A stretch of DNA of 64,000 nt from assembly GCA_964640725.1 (NCBI GenBank), contig CAZXIJ010000005.1, positions 124,001-188,000 on the forward strand, given 5' to 3'. The notes beneath the pieces were generated by a model. It was not told where the DNA came from and made no database searches. It worked only from the letters and a program-made list of their open reading frames with translations. Source of the stretch: CALHVX01 sp964640725 (GTDB lineage Bacteria; Pseudomonadota; Gammaproteobacteria; Pseudomonadales; Azotimanducaceae). The first letter of the stretch is position 1; every line of letters starts with the position of its first letter. A program made the position numbers and the translations under genes. Shown here piece by piece: positions 20,315 to 27,479 of the stretch.

Positions 20315-21205
20315 CTAGAGCTTCACGCCCGCCTGCGCGAAGGTGTCGCAGGCCGAGACGTCGCCCGCACGCAGACCCTTCATCAACCATTCCTTGCGCT
20401 GCGCCGAACTGCCGTGGGTAAAGGACTCGGGCCGCGCTCGGCGGCCGGCGTTGCGCTGCAGCGTGTCGTCGCCGATGGCTGCGGCAGCCTGCAGGCCTTC
20501 GTCAATGTCGCCGCGCTCCAGCAGGTCGCCCTGGCTGTTGGCGTTGTGCCCCCAGACGCCGGCGTAGCAATCTGCCTGCAGTTCCACCAGCACCTGCAAA
20601 GCGTTCTGGTCAGCCTTGCTGACCCGGCTTTGGTAGCTGCGAACTTTGCTCAGGACGCCAGTCAGGTTCTGCACGTGATGGCCCACCTCGTGCGCGATCA
20701 CGTAGGCCGCAGCAAAATCGCCCGCCCCGCCCATGCGTGCGAGCTGGGCAAAGAAGCTGGTGTCCAGGTAAAGCTTGTAGTCTCCGGGGCAGTAGAACGG
20801 GCCGGTCGCTGAGCTGTTCATGCCGCAGGCGGACTGCACGGAGCCCTCGTACAACACCAGCGTCGGCTCGCGATAGCTCTGGCCGTAGCTTTGAAACACG
20901 CGATTCCAGGTGTCCTCGGTCTCTGCCAGCATCACGCTGGCGAACTCGCCCTCGGCCTGGGACTGCTCGCTGAGCGGTCGCGCGCTCTGCCCCGCGGGCG
21001 CTCGGGAAGCTGCCGGGCTGGGCGCGCCGCCGCCGCCGAGCAGCTGGCCGATCAGCGCGCTGGGGTCGCCCCCCAGCAGGAACAGCACGATCGCCGCGAC
21101 GATCCCGAGGCCGCCAATTCCGCCGCCGACCTTAGCGCCCCGGCTCATACCGGTCCCGCGACGGTCCTCTACGTTGCTGCTGCTGCGTCTTCCGCGCCAC
21201 TTCAT
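20315..21205 (-). CDS. YpfJ-family neutral zinc metallopeptidase
   Basis: 296 residues. The basic N-terminus MKWRGRRSSSNVEDRRG is characteristic of the family. One transmembrane helix (about 26-43) follows, then a Gly/Ser linker and a periplasmic peptidase domain with zinc motif HEVGHH (His172, Glu173, His176) and the downstream ELQADCYAGVW, which provides the third ligand region. Cysteines in SACGMNSS, FYCPGDYKLY, ADCYAG and ACDTF could form disulfides. It is the first gene of the seven-gene minus-strand operon and starts 106 bases after the Crp/Fnr gene, so its promoter probably lies in that gap. Substrate unknown. Confidence 0.88.
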   Translation of the reverse strand: MKWRGRRSSSNVEDRRGTGMSRGAKVGGGIGGLGIVAAIVLFLLGGDPSALIGQLLGGGGAPSPAASRAPAGQSARPLSEQSQAEGEFASVMLAETEDTWNRVFQSYGQSYREPTLVLYEGSVQSACGMNSSATGPFYCPGDYKLYLDTSFFAQLARMGGAGDFAAAYVIAHEVGHHVQNLTGVLSKVRSYQSRVSKADQNALQVLVELQADCYAGVWGHNANSQGDLLERGDIDEGLQAAAAIGDDTLQRNAGRRARPESFTHGSSAQRKEWLMKGLRAGDVSACDTFAQAGVKL

Positions 21206-21311
21206 ATGCTGATCCTGTGTGCTCTGTACGGGCGTTTGCACGCGCCAGGCCCGCTATCTTACCGAAGCTGCCGGCGGACAGCTCCCGGGGCCTGCAGAAC
21301 CCGGCGCCACG

Positions 21312-22016
21312 CTAGCCGTCGGCGGCCTCCTCGGTGATCGCGGCCGCTTCGAGCCCATCAAAATCCTTAACGATCACCTTGCCGCGGGACAGAGCAATGA
21401 CGCCCAGGCGCTGCCACACCTGCAGATTGCCGTTCACGACCTGCCGCGAGACGTTCAGAAACTGGGCGAGCTCCGCCTGGGACAAGCGCAGCATCATGCC
21501 CTCGTCCGTGCGCTCGCCGTGCAGGCGAGCGAGGATCGCGACCCGTCGCGCCAACCGCATGGGCACACTGCGAAAGGCGACGTCTTCGACGATATCGCTG
21601 GTCCAGCGCACTCGCTCACACAGCAGGGTGAGCAGATGTACGGCCAGCCGCGGCTCTTCTTCCACCAGCTTCAGGAAACTGGCCCGGGGCAGCGCGAAAA
21701 TCATGCTGTCGCGGGTCGCCATGACAGAGGCCGTGCGATCGCCGCCATCCAGCAGCGCGATCTCGCCCAGGACCTCGCCGGCACCGACGACGTTGAGGTG
21801 GAATTCCTGACCGTCCACGCTGTTGGCGCTGACCCGCAGCTGCCCGGAAATGATGCCGAAGAGTGCGTCCCCGGCTTCGCCCTGGCGAAACAGCACCTGG
21901 CCTTTGGCCAGACGTCGAGGCTGGCAGAGCCCGGCAACGCGCTCGTACAGCTCAGACGGCAATCCGCGAAACAGCGGGTTTTGCCGGACCACGGTGAGGA
22001 TGCCCGTATTCGTCAT
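21312..22016 (-). CDS. Crp/Fnr family transcriptional regulator
   Basis: 234 residues with an N-terminal cyclic-nucleotide-binding fold (LFRQGEAGDALFGIISGQL; GEVLGEIALLDGGDRTASV), a dimer helix, and a C-terminal winged helix-turn-helix (LSQAELAQFLNVSRQVVNG). It lacks the N-terminal cysteine cluster of Fnr, so it is not an iron-sulfur oxygen sensor. The phosphate-binding cassette has GEIALL..DRTASV, close to the GELALM..RTASV seen in cAMP binders. In the recognition helix it has SRQVVNG where E. coli CRP has SRETVGR, so its DNA target probably differs from the TGTGA consensus. It is divergent from the cysteine synthase gene by 106 bases. Confidence 0.88.
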   Translation of the reverse strand: MTNTGILTVVRQNPLFRGLPSELYERVAGLCQPRRLAKGQVLFRQGEAGDALFGIISGQLRVSANSVDGQEFHLNVVGAGEVLGEIALLDGGDRTASVMATRDSMIFALPRASFLKLVEEEPRLAVHLLTLLCERVRWTSDIVEDVAFRSVPMRLARRVAILARLHGERTDEGMMLRLSQAELAQFLNVSRQVVNGNLQVWQRLGVIALSRGKVIVKDFDGLEAAAITEEAADG

Positions 22017-22122
22017 GATTGCCCCAGTTGCCCCCCGCGAGCGATTGCCTAAGGATATAGGGCTGGCCCGCCAACCGGAACGGGCAGCACAGGCTGAACC
22101 AACCTTTCTGCTGGAGCCCCAG

Positions 22123-23079
22123 ATGATCTACGACAACATTCTGCAAACGATCGGCAGCACGCCTATCGTCCGCCTCAACCGAACCGGGCCCCAGCACGTC
22201 ACGCTGTACGGCAAAGTGGAGTCGTTCAACCCCATGGCGTCGGTCAAGGACCGGCTGGCCTATGCGATCATCAAGGACGCCCGGGATTCAGGCGCACTGA
22301 AACCGGGCCAGACAGTGATTGAAGCGACCTCCGGCAACACCGGCATCGCCCTGGCCATGGTCTGCGCGGTTCTCGGTCACCCGTTCGTTGCCACCATGGC
22401 CGAGAGTTTTTCCGTTGAGCGCCGGAAAATCATGCGCGGGCTGGGCGCGCGCGTCATTCTAACGCCGGCCGCCGAGCGCGGCTCCGGCATGGTCCGGCGC
22501 GCCGAGGAGCTGGCCGCACAGCACGGCTGGTTCCTGTCACGGCAGTTCGAGAACCCGGCCAACCCGGCCTATCACCGCAACACCACCGGGCCGGAGATTC
22601 TGCAGGACTTTGCCGGAGAGCGGCTCGACCACTTCGTGACCGGTTGGGGCACCGGCGGCACCATGACCGGCGCTGGGGAGGTGCTCAAGGCCGCCCGGCC
22701 CGATCTCAAGGTGGTTGCTGTCGAGCCCGAGGGCGCGAGCCTGCTGGCCGGCGCGGAGTGGAGCCCGCACAAGATCCAGGGCTGGACGCCCGACTTCGTG
22801 CCCGCGGTCATCAATCGGGAGATCTTTGACCAGGTCGTGGGCGTCTCCGATGCAGATGCCGTCGCCTGCGCCCAGTCCCTGGCTCATCAGGAGGGGCTGT
22901 TCGTCGGTATCTCAGCCGGGGCAACGCTGGCCGGCGCGCTGGCCGTGGCGAAGGATGCGCCGGCAGGCACCGTCATGCTGGTCATGTTGCCCGATACGGG
23001 CGAGCGCTATCTGTCCACCCCGCTGTTCGAAAACGTAGAAGAGGGCTCGGACGACGAGTGGCTCGCCCAGCAGGGTTGA
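22123..23079 (+). CDS. cysK: Cysteine synthase (O-acetylserine sulfhydrylase)
   Basis: A 318-residue PLP enzyme without CBS domains. It has the PLP lysine in MASVKDR (about 41), the loop EATSGNTGIALA, the TGWGTGGTMTGAGE phosphate-binding turn, and SAGATL near the C-terminus. It makes cysteine from O-acetylserine and sulfide. Length and motifs fit CysK best; a CysM-type role cannot be excluded. It starts at ATG (MIYDNILQTIG), 106 bases from the divergent Crp/Fnr gene. It stands apart from the CBS-like gene at the left edge, which is shorter on similarity and has regulatory domains. Confidence 0.88.
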   Translation: MIYDNILQTIGSTPIVRLNRTGPQHVTLYGKVESFNPMASVKDRLAYAIIKDARDSGALKPGQTVIEATSGNTGIALAMVCAVLGHPFVATMAESFSVERRKIMRGLGARVILTPAAERGSGMVRRAEELAAQHGWFLSRQFENPANPAYHRNTTGPEILQDFAGERLDHFVTGWGTGGTMTGAGEVLKAARPDLKVVAVEPEGASLLAGAEWSPHKIQGWTPDFVPAVINREIFDQVVGVSDADAVACAQSLAHQEGLFVGISAGATLAGALAVAKDAPAGTVMLVMLPDTGERYLSTPLFENVEEGSDDEWLAQQG

Positions 23080-23186
23080 GCGCGCCGAACCGGGCAATCA
23101 CTCACCGCGCCCACCCGCAGCTGCGGATCCCGGGCAAGGACATCCGCGTACCCGCCCGGCTGCCAGTGCCGGGCACACTCGTTGCC

Positions 23187-23788
23187 ATGACTTCCCGTTC
23201 GCAACACCCCCTCAGCCGCCCCCTCAGCCGCCCNNNNNNNNNNNNNNNNNNNNNNNNNNNNNNNNNNNNNNNNNNNNNNNNNNNNNNNNNNNNNNNNNNN
23301 NNNNNNNNNNNNNNNNNNNNNNNNNNNNNNNNNTCAGCCGCCCGAGAGGTCGGCGCCTTGCCGGCACCGTGAGTCTGACGCTGGCCATGTTGCTGGGTCT
23401 TTGCAGCGCGGTGGGCGTTGCCGCGCCGCTGTTCCGCTGCGAGCGACCAGGTCAGGCACCGCTGTTCGCCGCAGTGCCCTGCAACGAGGGCAGTGGGCCC
23501 GGCGAGCGCCTGGGCGATTCAGTGATTCAGCCGCCGCCAGCCCGCCCTCTGGCCGAGCCGCCAACGGTCCCGGCGTGTCGAGATGCCGAGGTGCAGGCCG
23601 AAGCTCCGGCAGAAGCTCAGGCCGAAGGGTCCTGCCGGGCCACCGCCGCCAGCAACTCCGTCAGGGGGACGCTGCCCGGCCCGCTGCCCCGCTCGGCTGC
23701 GGCCACGGCGAGCTGCTGGCAAACCTCGTTTGCCGGCGTTGGCACGCCGTGCAGGCGGCCCAGGCGAACGATTTCGCCGTTCAGGTAG
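23187..23788 (+). CDS. Putative secreted DUF4124-like protein with N-terminal PLSR repeat, interrupted by assembly gap
   Basis: Before the gap an ATG opens MTSRSQH followed by two copies of Pro-Leu-Ser-Arg, encoded by a 12-base tandem repeat. After the gap the same phase resumes as (L)SRPRGRRLAG, then a hydrophobic signal-like segment (VSLTLAMLLGLCSAVGVAA), a short PLFRCERPGQAPLFAAVPC motif resembling DUF4124, and a Pro/Ala/Glu-rich tail. The 100-N placeholder breaks the frame artificially; a true gap that is a multiple of 12 would restore it. The last ~170 bases overlap the reductase gene on the other strand, and the composition there looks like antisense shadow. The real end may therefore be earlier, or a frameshift may exist near 23600. 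No function can be given. Confidence 0.45.
23210..23341 (+). repeat. 12-base tandem repeat containing a 100-N gap
   Basis: Copies of CCCCTCAGCCGC (Pro-Leu-Ser-Arg in frame) run up to the N block at 23234-23333, and a partial copy (TCAGCCGC) follows it. The exact length of 100 N is the usual placeholder for a gap of unknown size. The repeat itself is the likely reason that assembly failed. Confidence 0.8.
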
Positions 23789-24615
23789 TCCGCCTCAATA
23801 TCGCCGGTGCCGCGGGCCAGGCTCTGCCAGCTGGAACCGCCAGCTCGGGATTCGCCGCCGACCTCTTCGTGGTAGCCGATCTGCGCAAGCTGGGCGTGGG
23901 TCTCCTTCCGATCGGCACAATCGATGCCGGCAGCGGCGTAGCAAGCAAGCGCTTCCTTGACCATCTGCCGATGCAGCTGTCCCGCGCCCTCTTTGTCCTG
24001 ATCTTCGGCAGACAACAGCGCCTGTGGCGCATTGCCGAGATTGGTGAGCAGCTTCGCGTACTTCTTGCTCATGACTCGAGGGTCTGGCGTGGCGCTGAAG
24101 CCCGCGCCCCGCAGGTCGGCACACAAAACCTCACAGGTTTCGTCAACGCCCCCCGGGTAGCAGCCCGTATCGAGCACTCCCCCCGCATTCTCAGCCTGGG
24201 TAATGACTTCTCCAGCACGCAGGTGGGTCGCCGGTAGCTGCACGAGCATGCCGTAGACCCGGCGGAAGCGCCGCAGCGCGAAGTCTTCGTTGCAGACCCC
24301 GTTCTGCGCGCAAACTACGGCGGGCTGAGCGGCCCCGGCGGCCGCGCGCAGCTGCGCGAGGGCCGCGACCGTCTGCTGCGTTTTGACACACAGCAGCACG
24401 CAGTCCGCATCGCCGAGGCCTGCTTCCTGCGGCGTTGCCACAGTGTCGATGTGCAGTTGATGCCGGGCACTCGGGGACACGAAGGTGAGCCCGTCGGCAG
24501 CGAGCACTCGCCCGTGCTCACCGCGCGCCACAAAGGTTACATCCCGCCCGGCGATGGCCAGCCGCGCCCCAAGGGTGCCGCCAACGCCTCCGGCTCCGAT
24601 CACTACGTACCGCAT
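23617..24615 (-). CDS. 2-dehydropantoate 2-reductase family protein
   Basis: A 332-residue ketopantoate reductase-like enzyme (PanE/ApbA family), NADPH-dependent. The N-terminal Rossmann motif is GAGGVGGTLG (about 7-16). A central CVKTQQT segment corresponds to the family's conserved lysine region, CAQNGVCNED to its KNG-type motif, and MSKKYAKLLTNLGN to the helical domain that supplies the catalytic lysine. I start at the third in-frame Met (MRYVVIGAGG), which has GGAGCGA eight bases upstream. Many family members are not involved in pantothenate synthesis, and no pan gene is nearby, so I give no symbol. Confidence 0.85.
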   Translation of the reverse strand: MRYVVIGAGGVGGTLGARLAIAGRDVTFVARGEHGRVLAADGLTFVSPSARHQLHIDTVATPQEAGLGDADCVLLCVKTQQTVAALAQLRAAAGAAQPAVVCAQNGVCNEDFALRRFRRVYGMLVQLPATHLRAGEVITQAENAGGVLDTGCYPGGVDETCEVLCADLRGAGFSATPDPRVMSKKYAKLLTNLGNAPQALLSAEDQDKEGAGQLHRQMVKEALACYAAAGIDCADRKETHAQLAQIGYHEEVGGESRAGGSSWQSLARGTGDIEADYLNGEIVRLGRLHGVPTPANEVCQQLAVAAAERGSGPGSVPLTELLAAVARQDPSA

Positions 24616-24696
24616 CGCTGCTCGCTCCATATCAGTGGAGCGCACATTACCAGCGAGCGGCAGCCGGACCGAAACCCGCGGCAGCCCGGTCGCCGA

Positions 24697-24810
24697 TTAA
24701 GCCAGTAACCAGATGCTGGCGGTCAGGGTGCAGACCAGACCCCAGAACAGGTAAGGGCTGAGATAGGCGATCACTTGAGCAGTTCGCTCGTTGCGATTTT
24801 GCGCGGCCAA
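24697..24810 (-). CDS. Possible 37-residue single-helix membrane protein
   Basis: A short frame starting at TTG with GGGGGA five bases upstream. It encodes a polar N-terminus (AAQNRNERTAQVIAY) and one hydrophobic helix (LFWGLVCTLTASIWLLA), ending at TAA. Size and layout are those of bacterial one-helix small membrane proteins. There is no homology evidence and the start codon is rare. The CRP-type site at 24913 lies about 100 bases upstream of it on this strand. Confidence 0.3.
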   Translation of the reverse strand: MAAQNRNERTAQVIAYLSPYLFWGLVCTLTASIWLLA

Positions 24811-24912
24811 GGCGGTTCCCCCAAGAACCAGGCACCCGGGCTTCCAGCCGACGGCGCCTTGTGAACGGTTCCGGCGAAGGCCTGTCGCTCGGCCTCGCCA
24901 ACGGCGGCAATC

Positions 24913-24928
24913 TGTGACACAGATCACA
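24913..24928. promoter_or_regulatory. Consensus CRP-type binding site
   Basis: TGTGA-CACAGA-TCACA: both half-sites match the CRP/Vfr/Clp consensus exactly with the correct six-base spacer. A class II arrangement on the plus strand would put a start site near 24962. On the minus strand the short frame at 24697-24810 would be downstream. Confidence 0.6.
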
Positions 24929-24961
24929 CCCGGCGACGAGTCCTTACGTTGTATGCGTGAA

Positions 24962-25122
24962 GGGCGGGAGAGGCAATGGCAGGGCGCCAGGAACTTGTGC
25001 GCCGCATGTAACCAGCAGCGTCAAAAAAATGAAAAAAGAATGGATTCGAGCGGTTTAACTCGCTGATTTAACTGACATTAGCCAGCAGCTGGCTCGGCAA
25101 GATACATCGCTCCGCTTTTTTT
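24962..25122 (+). ncRNA. Candidate small RNA downstream of the CRP site
   Basis: If transcription starts about 41 bases after the centre of the CRP site, the transcript would end at a T7 run (25116-25122). Just before that run, CCGCT (25112-25116) can pair with AGCGG (25049-25053), enclosing a hairpin AGCCAG-CAG-CTGGCT. The closing stem is only five pairs and I see no clear -10 hexamer, so this is a hypothesis only. Confidence 0.2.
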
Positions 25123-25164
25123 CTCGGGCTGAACCTGTATTCTTGTAGCCCTCACCAGCCGGTA

Positions 25165-25180
25165 CTGTATGTATGTACAG
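25165..25180. promoter_or_regulatory. LexA-type SOS box
   Basis: CTGT-ATGTATGT-ACAG, preceded by TA, matches the gammaproteobacterial LexA pattern CTGT-N8-ACAG with the alternating T/A core. TTGTAG at 25143-25148 could serve as a -35 with a -10 overlapping the box. The nearest downstream frame on the plus strand is a 42-codon one at 25237; no known SOS gene is adjacent. Confidence 0.45.
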
Positions 25181-25340
25181 ATCGGTCGCCAGGGTAGGCG
25201 GGCGAAAGCACGTCAATTGCCTTGGCAAGTACTGAGATGTGCGGTGTCATTCTCCTCGGCAGGGCGATAACACGAGCATCCAGACCGGTTGGTGAGGCCA
25301 ACCGATCTTCTTCCGCTCTGCTTCGCCCTTGTCTCTCTTT

Positions 25341-25370
25341 CCTAAGAAGAGCTAAGAAGAGCTAAGAAGC
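25341..25370 (+). repeat. Three tandem copies of a 10-base unit
   Basis: The unit is (C/G)CTAAGAAG(A/C), present three times without a break in the spacer downstream of cysQ. It carries stop codons, so it is not a coding repeat. Confidence 0.8.
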
Positions 25371-25431
25371 GCCCCGAAGCGCCTTTGAGCTCACCGCAGC
25401 ACCGCCAGTGAGCGCGTGCCGGGGACGCGCC

Positions 25432-26259
25432 TCAATCCTTCGCAGGTACCGCTGGCAGGTGCGTGCGCCAGTCAAAGCGACCATCGGCGACCGCAATGAA
25501 CTCGGGGTTCAGCACCGAATCCTTGGCGTTGTAAGTCATCGGGCTGCCGTCAGCGGCCCAGAGTTCGCCACCGGCAGCGCTCAACAGCGCGTGCGCCGCG
25601 CCGATATCCCACTCCGAGGTCGGGCCGAGCCGTGGGTAGAGGTCTGCCTCGCCCACAGCCAGGATGCAGATCTTCAGAGAGCTGCCCATAGGGGTGCGGG
25701 AGACCGGCTCGAAGCTGGCGCTCAGCTCGTCCAGGTAGCTTTCCAGGCGCTCGCCGCCGTGACTGCGGCTGGCGACGACGGTGACGCCGTTGCCCCGGGC
25801 CATCGCGCGGCCACTGATCGCCTTGCTGCTGCCGTCGTCTTCAACACAGCGCGCCTGGCCCCGGGCGACGTCGCCCACGTAAACCTTGCCCTGCACGGGC
25901 ACACCAACAAGACCGAGCATCGGTTTGCCGGTCTCGATCAAAGCGATGTTCACGGTAAACTCGCCGTTGCGGTTGACGAACTCCTTGGTGCCGTCAAGCG
26001 GGTCGATCAGCCAGTAGCGATCCCAGGCCGAGCGCTCCTCAAAGGGCGGGATGCTGGATTCCTCCGACAGCACGGGAATGTCCGGCGTGAGCCGCGCAAG
26101 GCCCGCGACGATCACCTTGTGCGCGGCCAGATCTGCTTCCGTGAGGGGCGACGTGTCGGCTTTTTCCTGCACCTCGAAATCGCGCTCGTACACTGAAAGA
26201 ATCGCTGCGCCCGCAGCCCGGGTGAGCTGCACAAGCTCTTCGATTGTAACGTCGTCCAT
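25432..26259 (-). CDS. cysQ: 3'(2'),5'-bisphosphate nucleotidase CysQ
   Basis: A 275-residue inositol-monophosphatase superfamily enzyme that removes the 3'-phosphate from adenosine 3',5'-bisphosphate (PAP) left by sulfate assimilation. Metal site motifs are present: Glu of LSEES (about 77), DPLDGTKEF (about 97-105) and WDIGAAHAL near 225. Length fits CysQ. The ATG chosen opens MDDVTIEELVQL. It is divergent from yrfG, with 56 bases between starts. It complements the cysteine synthase genes of this window functionally, but it is not in an operon with them. Confidence 0.9.
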   Translation of the reverse strand: MDDVTIEELVQLTRAAGAAILSVYERDFEVQEKADTSPLTEADLAAHKVIVAGLARLTPDIPVLSEESSIPPFEERSAWDRYWLIDPLDGTKEFVNRNGEFTVNIALIETGKPMLGLVGVPVQGKVYVGDVARGQARCVEDDGSSKAISGRAMARGNGVTVVASRSHGGERLESYLDELSASFEPVSRTPMGSSLKICILAVGEADLYPRLGPTSEWDIGAAHALLSAAGGELWAADGSPMTYNAKDSVLNPEFIAVADGRFDWRTHLPAVPAKD

Positions 26260-26315
26260 GATCTTCACTCGGTACTGATCAGGGCCGCATAGTATCCTCA
26301 ACCCGCCATCCCCGC

Positions 26316-27029
26316 ATGCAAGTGACCGTGCCTACCTCACAAATTCTGCCGACCTGGCACGCCATCGACACCGTACTGCTCGACATGGACGGCACGTTGC
26401 TCGACCTGTGTTACGACAATCACATCTGGAATGTCAGATTGCCCGAGCTGTACGCGGCCAACGAGCGACCGCAAACAGCCGCCGTCACAGCCGAAGCCGT
26501 CGATCAGGCACGGCAAAAGCTGTTCCAACACATGCACCGGGTCAAGGGCACGATCGAGTACTACGACATCGACTACTGGGCGAGCTACAGCGGCGTCAAC
26601 ATGCTGGCGCTCCACGAAGCACACTGCGATCTGATCCGATACCGTCCTTCCGCGCAGCAGTTTCTTGCCTGGCTGGGCAGGAACGGCTGTGATCGGGTTC
26701 TCGCCACGAACGCCCATCGCGACAGCGTCGTCATCAAGGACCGTCATGCGCAGCTGCTGGTTCAGCTGGACAGCCACTACTCCGCCCACGACTTCGGCTA
26801 CCCCAAAGAGCAATCGCGGTTCTGGGAGCAGCTGCAGGAACGCACCGGCTTCGACCCGGCCCGCACGCTGTTCATCGACGACAACCAGGCGGTACTGGAG
26901 AGCGCAGAGCGCTACGGCATCGCGCACCTGCGCATGGTGTCGCAGCCTGACTCGGGCCAGCCGGCGCGCGAAGCCTTACACTATCCGGCCTTCAACGACT
27001 TCGCGGAACTGATGCCGGCAGCGTCCTGA
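26316..27029 (+). CDS. yrfG: GMP/IMP 5'-nucleotidase YrfG (HAD family)
   Basis: A 237-residue haloacid dehalogenase-type phosphatase. The nucleophile and acid are Asp23 and Asp25 in LLDMDGTLLD. Motif II is the Thr of LATNAH, and motif III/IV are the Lys in YPKEQSRF and FIDDNQAVL. The N-terminal cap sequence NHIWNVRLPELYA is characteristic of YrfG. In E. coli yrfG is followed by hslR and hslO, exactly as here, which supports the name. The next start (hslR) is three bases after the stop. Confidence 0.9.
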   Translation: MQVTVPTSQILPTWHAIDTVLLDMDGTLLDLCYDNHIWNVRLPELYAANERPQTAAVTAEAVDQARQKLFQHMHRVKGTIEYYDIDYWASYSGVNMLALHEAHCDLIRYRPSAQQFLAWLGRNGCDRVLATNAHRDSVVIKDRHAQLLVQLDSHYSAHDFGYPKEQSRFWEQLQERTGFDPARTLFIDDNQAVLESAERYGIAHLRMVSQPDSGQPAREALHYPAFNDFAELMPAAS

Positions 27030-27032
27030 ATC

Positions 27033-27479
27033 ATGGCTAGCAAACAACCCAGCAGCGCTGCAAACCGGGCCAGCGATTCCGGCACACCGTCCAGGGTGCG
27101 GCTGGACCGCTGGCTCTGGGCCGCGCGCTTCTTCAAGACCCGGGCTCAGGCCAAGGCCGCAATTGAGGGCGGCAAAGTGCAGGTCGACGGCGCTCGGCCC
27201 AAGGTGGCCAAGGACATCGCGCCAGGGGCCGAGGTCCGCGTTCGCAAAGCGGGCTTCGAGCAGGTGGTCAAAGTGACCGGGCTTGCCAGCCAGCGTGGCA
27301 GCGCTGCCATCGCTGCCACGCTCTACGAAGAAACGCCGGACAGCATCGAGACCCGGGAGCGGGATCGTGCCCTGCGGCAGATGCAACGAGAAGGCCTGCG
27401 GGTCCCCGATCAGCGACCGACCCGGCAGGGCCGCCGGGCCCTGCAGGACCTGAAACGCGACGGCGCCGCCTCCGAATGA
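27033..27479 (+). CDS. hslR: Heat-shock ribosome-associated S4 protein Hsp15
   Basis: A 148-residue RNA-binding protein that recognises free 50S subunits carrying nascent chains. The S4 domain starts at RLDRWLWAARFFKTRAQAKA and includes GGKVQVDGARPK. The C-terminus is basic (RQGRRALQDLKRD). Its stop overlaps the hslO start as ATGA. The yrfG-hslR-hslO order is that of enteric bacteria. Confidence 0.92.
   Translation: MASKQPSSAANRASDSGTPSRVRLDRWLWAARFFKTRAQAKAAIEGGKVQVDGARPKVAKDIAPGAEVRVRKAGFEQVVKVTGLASQRGSAAIAATLYEETPDSIETRERDRALRQMQREGLRVPDQRPTRQGRRALQDLKRDGAASE

Larger units (their letters stand above)
24811..25431. other. Long intergenic region with regulatory motifs and no confident gene
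   Basis: About 620 bases. In order it holds a CRP-type palindrome (24913-24928), an 11-codon frame with a good ribosome-binding site (24976-25011, MAGRQELVRRM), an A-rich patch, a six-bp hairpin (25080-25094), a T7 run (25116-25122), a LexA-type box (25165-25180), a 42-codon basic frame (25237-25365), a seven-bp hairpin CGGTTGG/CCAACCG (about 25290-25310) and a 10-base repeat (25341-25370). It is lower in GC than the surroundings near 25020-25150. None of the short frames is convincing alone. Confidence 0.6.

Noticed and set aside
25290..25310. GGTTGGTGAG near a hairpin, resembling part of E. coli 6S RNA
   Set aside because: The match is ten bases only, and no long interrupted duplex of 6S type can be drawn around it.
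25237..25365. 42-codon frame beginning MCGVILL as a gene
   Set aside because: No ribosome-binding site, it ends inside the 10-base repeat, and the composition is not gene-like. Kept only as part of the LexA-box finding.
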